A stretch of 64,000 nt of DNA from Enterobacter huaxiensis. Lineage in GTDB: Bacteria > Pseudomonadota > Gammaproteobacteria > Enterobacterales > Enterobacteriaceae. Within the stretch, counting starts at the first letter, position 1. Each line of letters begins with the position of its first letter. Below, piece after piece: positions 58,660-64,000 of this stretch. The position numbers and the translations under genes are program-made. Location: the NCBI RefSeq assembly GCF_003594935.2, contig NZ_CP043342.1, positions 1,488,001 to 1,552,000 of the forward strand, read 5' to 3'. The notes under the pieces were generated by a model. That model worked only from the letters and a program-made list of their open reading frames with translations, did not search any database and was not told the DNA's origin.

Positions 58660-60096
58660 ATGTCGGTATTAAAGAAAAACAGCGCAAGGCAGCGTGACCA
58701 GGAGCGTGCGCGACTCATCTGGCTGCTCACGACCGATAAAGCGGTCACGTCAACGCTATTAGGCAAACTCACCCTGGCTGAGCAATATGATGTCGGCACC
58801 CTGGCCGACGATATTGCTGAGGTAGGTGCGCTGGTTGCTCATCTCCCCCCGCCCGACCTGGCGGATACGCTGGAAGCACTCCCCTCGGAAGAGCGTCACG
58901 CCCTCTGGCGCCTGGTGCAGGATCACGAGCGTGGACAGGTTCTGCTTGAAGCCTCCGAAAACGTCTGGGATGACCTCATTGATGAGATGAGCGACCGGGA
59001 TATTCTCGATGCCCTGCAAACGCTGGATATCGACGAGCAGATTTACCTGGTTCAGCACCTGCCGCGAAACCTGACCGGACGCCTGCTGGCATCGCTGCCG
59101 GCCGAAGAAAGGGCGCGCGTGCGCCAGGTGATGCATTACGAAAAAAACACCGTCGGCGCGATCATGGAGTTCGGCGTTATTACGGTGCGCCCGGACGTTA
59201 CGCTCGGCACGGTGCAGCGCTATCTGCGTCGCCTGGGCAGTATGCCTGACAACACCGATAAGCTGTTTGTCACCTCGCGGGATAAAACCCTGCTCGGCGA
59301 GCTGGAGCTGAAAACAATCCTGCTGAACAGTACGCAGCGGCGGGTGAGTGAGGTGATGGAAACCGAGCCGATGGTCTTCTCGCCGGAAGACGACGCGGAG
59401 AAAGCGGCGCGTACCTTCGAACGTGATGACCTTGTGAGTGCAGCGGTCGTGGATTCGGTTGGAAAACTGATGGGCCGTCTGACCATCGATGAGATTGTTG
59501 ATGTGGTCTACGAAGAAACCGATAACGACCTGCGTGCTTTGGGCGGGATCAGCGCGGAAGATGACGTGCATGCCTCGGTGGGAAAGGCGGTCAAAACCCG
59601 CTGGGCCTGGCTCGCCGTTAACCTGTGCACCGCGTTTATCGCCTCACGCGTGATTGATGGCTTTGAACACACCATTTCGCAGCTGGTCGCGCTGGCTTCC
59701 CTGATGCCTATCGTGGCGGGGATTGGCGGTAATACTGGAAACCAGACCATCACCATGATCGTCCGCGCGCTGGCGCTGGAAAATATTCAGCCCGGTAACT
59801 TTTCGTGGCTCATTTTTAGAGAGATGGGCGTCGCGCTGATTAACGGCCTGGTGTGGGGCGGGATTATGGGGGGCATCACCTGGTGGCTATACGACGACAT
59901 GGCGCTGGGCGGCGTGATGATGCTGGCGATGGTGCTGAACCTGCTGGTGGCGTCGATGATGGGGGTGATTATTCCGCTGACGATGACCAAACTGGGGCGC
60001 GACCCCGCGGTGGGGTCGAGCGTGATGATCACCGCCATCACCGATACCGGCGGTTTCTTTATTTTCCTTGGGCTGGCGACGATTTTTCTTCTTTAA
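58660..60096 (+). CDS. mgtE: Magnesium transporter MgtE
   Basis: A magnesium channel of the MgtE/SLC41 family, 478 residues. A helical N domain (about 1-160) is followed by a pair of CBS domains (about 166-285, AIMEFGVITVRPDVTLGTVQ and VMETEPMVF), which sense cytoplasmic Mg2+. Five transmembrane helices (312-478) include GIGGNTGNQ (354-362) and TDTGGFF with Asp462, expected to line the pore. The start ATG 58660 has a weak ribosome site; an in-frame TTG precedes it. E. coli K-12 has no mgtE. The gene end overlaps the convergent SulP gene by 38 bp. Confidence 0.95.
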   Translation: MSVLKKNSARQRDQERARLIWLLTTDKAVTSTLLGKLTLAEQYDVGTLADDIAEVGALVAHLPPPDLADTLEALPSEERHALWRLVQDHERGQVLLEASENVWDDLIDEMSDRDILDALQTLDIDEQIYLVQHLPRNLTGRLLASLPAEERARVRQVMHYEKNTVGAIMEFGVITVRPDVTLGTVQRYLRRLGSMPDNTDKLFVTSRDKTLLGELELKTILLNSTQRRVSEVMETEPMVFSPEDDAEKAARTFERDDLVSAAVVDSVGKLMGRLTIDEIVDVVYEETDNDLRALGGISAEDDVHASVGKAVKTRWAWLAVNLCTAFIASRVIDGFEHTISQLVALASLMPIVAGIGGNTGNQTITMIVRALALENIQPGNFSWLIFREMGVALINGLVWGGIMGGITWWLYDDMALGGVMMLAMVLNLLVASMMGVIIPLTMTKLGRDPAVGSSVMITAITDTGGFFIFLGLATIFLL

Positions 60097-61294
60097 GCCG
60101 GCGCTTGATGCGGGCGGGAAGCAGCACCATCACCACAATCCCGCCCAGCACGCCAATGGCCAGATTGCCGGTTGAGACCGTTGCGGCCACGGTAACCAGC
60201 ATGACCACCGTTTCTGCGACGGGGGCATTTTTGATCGTCGCAGGCTGAAGGCTATGCCAGCTGAAGGTTTTAATGGCGACAATCGCCATGATCCCCGCCA
60301 GCACGGCCATCGGGATTTTAGCCATCACTTCGCTGAGCGCCGTCACCAGCACCAGCAGCACAAGGCCCGCAGCGACGGTGGAAATGCGGCTCCTGCCTTT
60401 CCCCATCTCCACGTTGACGATGGTTTGGCCAATCATCGCGCAGCCCGCAATCCCACCGTAAAAACCTGACAGGATGTTACCCACGCCCAGCCCGATGCTT
60501 TCGCGGCGTTTGCTCGACGGCGTTGCGGTCAGTTCATCCACCAGCTTTGCCGTCAGCAGAGATTCCAGCAGGCCAACGAAGGCGATACTCAGCGCGCACG
60601 GCCAGATAATGCTCAGCGTTTGTACGTTAAGCGGCACCAGCAGTTCCGTGAACCCCGGCAGCCCGCCGCTCATCGAGCCTTCATCCCCGACCGTCGGCAG
60701 GATTTGCCCGGTGGTGACGGTGAACAGGGTTAACAGCACAATCGCAATCAGCGGCGAGGGGATACTTTTGACGTAGCGTGGCACCCACAGCACAATGAGC
60801 AGCGTGAGCACGAACAGGCCTACAATCAGGGGGCTTCGGCTCCAGAAATGGGGAACCTGGGCAAAAAATATCAAAATGCCGAGGGCATTCACAAAGCCGG
60901 TCATCACCGACTGGGGGATAAAGCGCATTAGCCGCGCCATGCCCAGTACGCCAAACAGGATTTGAATCACGCCGGCCATCAGCACGGCGGGCAGAATGTA
61001 CTGTACGCCATGCTGATGCACCATGGGTCCAATCACCAGCGCCACGGAACCTGCGGCCGCGGTAACCATTGCGGGACGCCCGCCGAGGACAGACAGCGCG
61101 AGGCAGAGCACCACGGAGGCGATCAGGCTGACCTTCGGATCAACGCCTGCAACCACCGAAAATGAGATCACTTCAGGGATTAGCGCCAGAGCGGTAATCA
61201 CGCCCGCCAGCGTTTCACGCATCAGGTGTTTAGGCGAACGTAAGACCGTAGTGACGTGGTCTTCATGGGGTAGAGCTGAATGGGGTAGAGACAT
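60059..61294 (-). CDS. SulP-family anion transporter without STAS domain
   Basis: A SLC26/SulP-type membrane transporter of about 411 residues with 10-14 hydrophobic segments. The family signature region near the N terminus is AGVITALALIPEVISFSVVAGVDPKVSLIAS, and ALSIAFVGLLESLLTAKLVDEL with SGFYGGIAGCAMIGQT lies in the core. It ends after the membrane part with the basic tail IKRRLKEEKSSPAQGK, so the usual C-terminal STAS domain is missing. Sulfate, bicarbonate or another anion could be the substrate. The start is uncertain: ATG 61294 (MSLPHSALPHEDH) is used; the frame is open to 61348. It is divergent from mqo. Confidence 0.88.
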   Translation of the reverse strand: MSLPHSALPHEDHVTTVLRSPKHLMRETLAGVITALALIPEVISFSVVAGVDPKVSLIASVVLCLALSVLGGRPAMVTAAAGSVALVIGPMVHQHGVQYILPAVLMAGVIQILFGVLGMARLMRFIPQSVMTGFVNALGILIFFAQVPHFWSRSPLIVGLFVLTLLIVLWVPRYVKSIPSPLIAIVLLTLFTVTTGQILPTVGDEGSMSGGLPGFTELLVPLNVQTLSIIWPCALSIAFVGLLESLLTAKLVDELTATPSSKRRESIGLGVGNILSGFYGGIAGCAMIGQTIVNVEMGKGRSRISTVAAGLVLLVLVTALSEVMAKIPMAVLAGIMAIVAIKTFSWHSLQPATIKNAPVAETVVMLVTVAATVSTGNLAIGVLGGIVVMVLLPARIKRRLKEEKSSPAQGK

Positions 61295-61535
61295 AACATT
61301 TCGCAGGTTAGGGCAGGCTTCCGTGCGTGCGATCACAAAGTGCAGCATAGTAGCCAGAAAAAGCCCGTTTTGCCAGCTGTGCCCCTAATCCCTACAAACA
61401 ATCCATCATTAAATTTCACAATTACAATAATTTCGTAACCTTTAAACAATATTTAAAAGTTGCTACCGTTCCCCCCGCAGCTTTTTTCACCTGCACTTTC
61501 CACGCATCAAGCACTATTACACTAAGGCATTAATT

Positions 61536-63185
61536 ATGAAAAAAATGACTGCCATGCTCTTTTCTCTGGCCGTCGTGCTGAACACCGTCCCTATGGCGGC
61601 GAAAGCAGACGCGCCCAAAGAGCAGGAAACGGACGTCCTTTTAATTGGCGGCGGTATCATGAGCGCCACGCTGGGAACCTATCTTCAAGAACTGCAGCCG
61701 GACTGGTCGATGACCATGGTCGAGCGCCTCGATGGCGTGGCGCAGGAGAGCTCCAACGGCTGGAATAATGCCGGTACAGGGCATTCGGCACTCATGGAAC
61801 TGAACTATACGCCGCAGAAAAAGGACGGTTCCATTAGTATCGAAAAGGCGGTTGAGATCAACGAAGCGTTCCAGATCTCCCGTCAGTTCTGGTCCCACCA
61901 GGTCAACGGCGGCGTGATGCACGATCCGCACTCCTTCATTAACACCGTACCGCACATGAGCTTTGTGTGGGGCGATCAGAACGTGAACTTCCTGCGCGCG
62001 CGCTACGCTGCGCTGCAGCAGAGCACCCTGTTCCGCGGCATGAAATACTCGGAAGATCACGCGCAGATCAAGGAGTGGGCACCGCTGGTCATGGAAGGTC
62101 GTGACCCGAACCAGAAAGTGGCGGCGACCCGTACCGAAATTGGTACCGACGTTAACTACGGTGAAATTACCCGTCAGCTGGTCGCGTCTCTGAAGAAAAA
62201 AGAGAACTTCAACCTGCAGCTCAGCACCGAAGTGCGTGGCTTCAAGCGCAATGCGGATAACAGCTGGAGCGTGACGGTAGCCGATCTGAAAAACAACGAC
62301 GCCGAGCACGTTATCAAGGCGAAGTTTGTCTTTATCGGTGCGGGCGGCGCGGCGCTGAAGCTGCTGCAGGAGACCGGTATTCCTGAAGCAGATGACTACG
62401 CGGGCTTCCCGGTAGGCGGCCAGTTCCTGGTGTCGGAAAACCCGGAAGTGGTAAACCGCCATCTGGCGAAAGTGTATGGCCAGGCTTCCGTGGGCGCGCC
62501 ACCGATGTCTGTACCGCATATCGATACCCGTATGCTGGACGGAAAACGTGTGGTGCTGTTCGGGCCATTCGCGACCTTCTCCACCAAGTTCCTGAAAAAT
62601 GGTTCCCTGCTGGACCTGCTCAGCGCGACCACGACCTCCAACTTTAAGCCAATGGTCGATGTGGGGCTGGACAACTTCGATCTGGTGAAATACCTGATTA
62701 GCCAGGTGATGCTCTCTGACGACGACCGTTTCGAGGCGTTGAAAGAGTACTACCCGCAGGCGAAGAAAGAGGACTGGCGTTTGTGGCAGGCGGGTCAGCG
62801 CGTACAGATCATCAAGCGCGATCCGAAAGAGGGCGGCGTACTGCGTCTGGGTACTGAAGTGGTGAGCGATAAGGAAGGAACCGTCGCTGCACTGCTGGGT
62901 GCGTCACCGGGCGCGTCAACCGCTGCGCCAATCATGCTGCACCTGATGGAAAAAGTGTTTAAAGATAAAGTCGCGAGCCCGGAATGGCAGGCGAAACTGA
63001 AAACGATTATTCCATCCTACGGTACGATGCTGAACGGTAACGTGGACGCGACGGAGCAGGAGCTGGAATACACCAGCCGTGTGCTGCAGCTGCAATACGT
63101 TAAGCCGCAGGCTGCGGATGCTGCGCCAAAAGCGGAGCTGAAGCCACAGGCGGAAAACAAGCCGGTTGCGGATATCGCGCTGTAG
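61536..63185 (+). CDS. mqo: Malate:quinone oxidoreductase
   Basis: A peripheral membrane FAD enzyme that oxidises malate to oxaloacetate and reduces quinone, bypassing NAD-linked malate dehydrogenase. The FAD motif is [20 protein letters not shown] (about residues 34-53). Family segments [23 protein letters not shown] and [17 protein letters not shown] are clear. The 549 residues are close to 548 in E. coli. The N terminus ([23 protein letters not shown]) looks like a signal or membrane-anchor segment. The 187-bp upstream region is A+T rich and shared with the divergent SulP gene. It converges on eco. Confidence 0.97.
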   Translation: MKKMTAMLFSLAVVLNTVPMAAKADAPKEQETDVLLIGGGIMSATLGTYLQELQPDWSMTMVERLDGVAQESSNGWNNAGTGHSALMELNYTPQKKDGSISIEKAVEINEAFQISRQFWSHQVNGGVMHDPHSFINTVPHMSFVWGDQNVNFLRARYAALQQSTLFRGMKYSEDHAQIKEWAPLVMEGRDPNQKVAATRTEIGTDVNYGEITRQLVASLKKKENFNLQLSTEVRGFKRNADNSWSVTVADLKNNDAEHVIKAKFVFIGAGGAALKLLQETGIPEADDYAGFPVGGQFLVSENPEVVNRHLAKVYGQASVGAPPMSVPHIDTRMLDGKRVVLFGPFATFSTKFLKNGSLLDLLSATTTSNFKPMVDVGLDNFDLVKYLISQVMLSDDDRFEALKEYYPQAKKEDWRLWQAGQRVQIIKRDPKEGGVLRLGTEVVSDKEGTVAALLGASPGASTAAPIMLHLMEKVFKDKVASPEWQAKLKTIIPSYGTMLNGNVDATEQELEYTSRVLQLQYVKPQAADAAPKAELKPQAENKPVADIAL

Positions 63186-63188
63186 TGA

Positions 63189-63240
63189 TTTCTCCCTCTC
63201 CCGGTGGGAGAGGGTTGGGGTGAGGGCACCAGAACGCACC
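63189..63240 (+). repeat. Dispersed CCCTCTCCC/GGGAGAGGG repeat, copy 5
   Basis: TTCTCCCTCTCCCGGTGGGA then AGGGTTGGGGTGAGGGCACC and CGCACC. It begins 3 bp after the mqo stop and is followed at once by the REP-like hairpin. Confidence 0.85.
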
Positions 63241-63244
63241 CTTT

Positions 63245-63284
63245 CCGGGTCGGGTGAGGCGAAGCCTTCACCCGACCCGGTTTT
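63245..63284. terminator. Long REP-like hairpin between convergent mqo and eco
   Basis: CCGGGTCGGGTGAGGC pairs along its full length with GCCTTCACCCGACCCGG, with one bulged T and a 3-nt loop, then TTTT. This 16-bp stem belongs to the REP family but is far more perfect than the other copies. The T run overlaps the eco stop codon on the other strand. It probably ends transcription of mqo. Confidence 0.7.
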
Positions 63285-63786
63285 AACGTACTACCGCCTG
63301 TCCGACGTTCTCGTCCGCCTTCCATACGCGATACTTCACATCTACGTTATCAGGCGTAAACACCACGATTGGCAGCTTGCTGTTGTAACGGATCAGGCTG
63401 TTGTCACCCAAATACGCGGTGATGAATTTCTTCTCTTTTTTGCCGTCCGGGCAGGCCATCATGGTGGAGACCGGCGACGTTACTTTGTCGAAGACGTAAT
63501 AGTCATAGCCCCAGCCTTCCAGAGTTTTTCTTTCCATCTGGCCGCCGAGGCGATGCTGGTTGCAGTCTACTTCCAGAGTCTGGCCGATTAATAGCTCGAC
63601 TTTGAAGTTCGCTTCATCCTGCTGAACGGGCAGTTGAATCACCTGGCGCTTCATCCCTTTTTCCGCTTGCGGGTACGGGGCTACTTTTTCCAGTGGCTGC
63701 TGTTCAGGGGTTTCGTTCGCGAAAGCGCTGGCACTCATGCAGGCAGCGGCGACGATGGCGAAGGCAAATTTTGGTGCGTTTTTCAC
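63283..63786 (-). CDS. eco: Ecotin, periplasmic serine protease inhibitor
   Basis: A dimeric periplasmic inhibitor of trypsin-like and elastase-like proteases. A signal peptide of about 23 residues ([23 protein letters not shown]) precedes the mature chain. The reactive loop is [16 protein letters not shown], with the P1 Met (Met84 in mature E. coli numbering) in STMMACP; its Cys pairs with the Cys of [10 protein letters not shown]. The C terminus [20 protein letters not shown] matches the family. The 167 residues are a little longer than the 162 of E. coli; the extra residues are near the mature N terminus. Confidence 0.96.
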   Translation of the reverse strand: MKNAPKFAFAIVAAACMSASAFANETPEQQPLEKVAPYPQAEKGMKRQVIQLPVQQDEANFKVELLIGQTLEVDCNQHRLGGQMERKTLEGWGYDYYVFDKVTSPVSTMMACPDGKKEKKFITAYLGDNSLIRYNSKLPIVVFTPDNVDVKYRVWKADENVGQAVVR

Positions 63787-64000
63787 AGTTATTCCTTTAT
63801 GTCAAAACGGTCATGACAAGATTAGCATAACGCTAGTGAATGAATGGATTGATTTACTTACATTTGCAATATGGGTGGTGGAATAAACTAGCTTTTCGCT
63901 GTCTTTGTGGTTGATCGTGCTGATATGGAGTCCCATGGAAGATCGTGTTATTTTAAGTACTAGTAATGTTATTCATCTGTAAAGGGAAGAGTGATGGTTC
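63787..64000 (+). promoter_or_regulatory. Region upstream of eco and possible start of the next gene (napF position)
   Basis: This 214-bp stretch holds the eco promoter on the minus strand. Near its end, AAAGGGAAGAGTG precedes ATGGTTC at 63994, which looks like a ribosome site and a start codon; only two codons are visible. In E. coli the gene divergent from eco is napF, the start of the periplasmic nitrate reductase operon, so napF is the best guess by position. The window ends before this can be tested. Confidence 0.3.

Overview
The window is ordinary core chromosome of a motile enteric bacterium (Enterobacteriaceae), most likely Enterobacter or a close relative. Almost every protein reads as a near-full-length match to a known E. 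coli K-12 protein, in the E. coli order yfbR-alaA-lrhA-nuo-(cheV)-rnz-elaAB-men-yfaZ-yfaY-glp-yfaE-nrdBA-ubiG-gyrA-rcsCBD-micF-ompC-apbE-ada-alkB-yojI-mqo-eco. It departs from K-12 in several ways: cheV sits where K-12 has yfbK-yfbP; inaA, yfaL and the ato cluster are absent, so rcsC directly follows gyrA; and mgtE plus a SulP transporter lie between yojI and mqo. The genus assignment is inference from gene content and recalled E. coli sequences; no database search was run.

Layout. 1-3.5 kb: the 5' end of yfbR, alanine aminotransferase alaA (with a 32-codon candidate leader ORF in front), and the LysR regulator lrhA. 3.5-19.1 kb: a long regulatory region and the complete 13-gene nuo operon for respiratory complex I, closed by a terminator. 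19.2-21.2 kb: cheV and rnz on the minus strand, with a sigma-28-like promoter for cheV. 21.2-29.2 kb: elaA, elaB and the menaquinone operon menFDHBCE. 29.3-31.1 kb: outer membrane protein yfaZ and CinA-like yfaY. 31.2-37.9 kb: divergent glpABC and glpTQ around shared GlpR and CRP sites. 38-41.8 kb: class Ia ribonucleotide reductase nrdAB with its maintenance ferredoxin yfaE, behind a DnaA-box dyad. 42-45.6 kb: ubiG and gyrA. 45.7-52 kb: the Rcs phosphorelay (rcsC converging on rcsB, which follows rcsD). 52.3-53.9 kb: the antisense RNA micF, divergent from the porin gene ompC. 53.9-58.5 kb: apbE, ada-alkB and the ABC exporter yojI. 58.6-63.8 kb: mgtE, a SulP transporter, mqo and ecotin (eco).

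Functional themes. Respiration dominates: complex I, menaquinone and ubiquinone synthesis, anaerobic glycerol-3-phosphate dehydrogenase, and malate:quinone oxidoreductase all feed or make quinones, and ApbE flavinylates other redox proteins. Envelope and motility control recurs in lrhA, rcsCDB, cheV, micF-ompC and yfaZ. DNA supply and repair is represented by nrdAB, gyrA and ada-alkB.

No CRISPR array, insertion sequence, prophage, tRNA or rRNA was recognised, and no clearly novel multi-gene system. The points worth a second look are small: the alaA leader ORF, hairpins between nuo genes, inverted repeats over the menF promoter and the yfaZ ribosome-binding site, two dispersed palindromic repeat families, Thr83 in GyrA, and a 38-bp tail-to-tail overlap of mgtE with the SulP gene.
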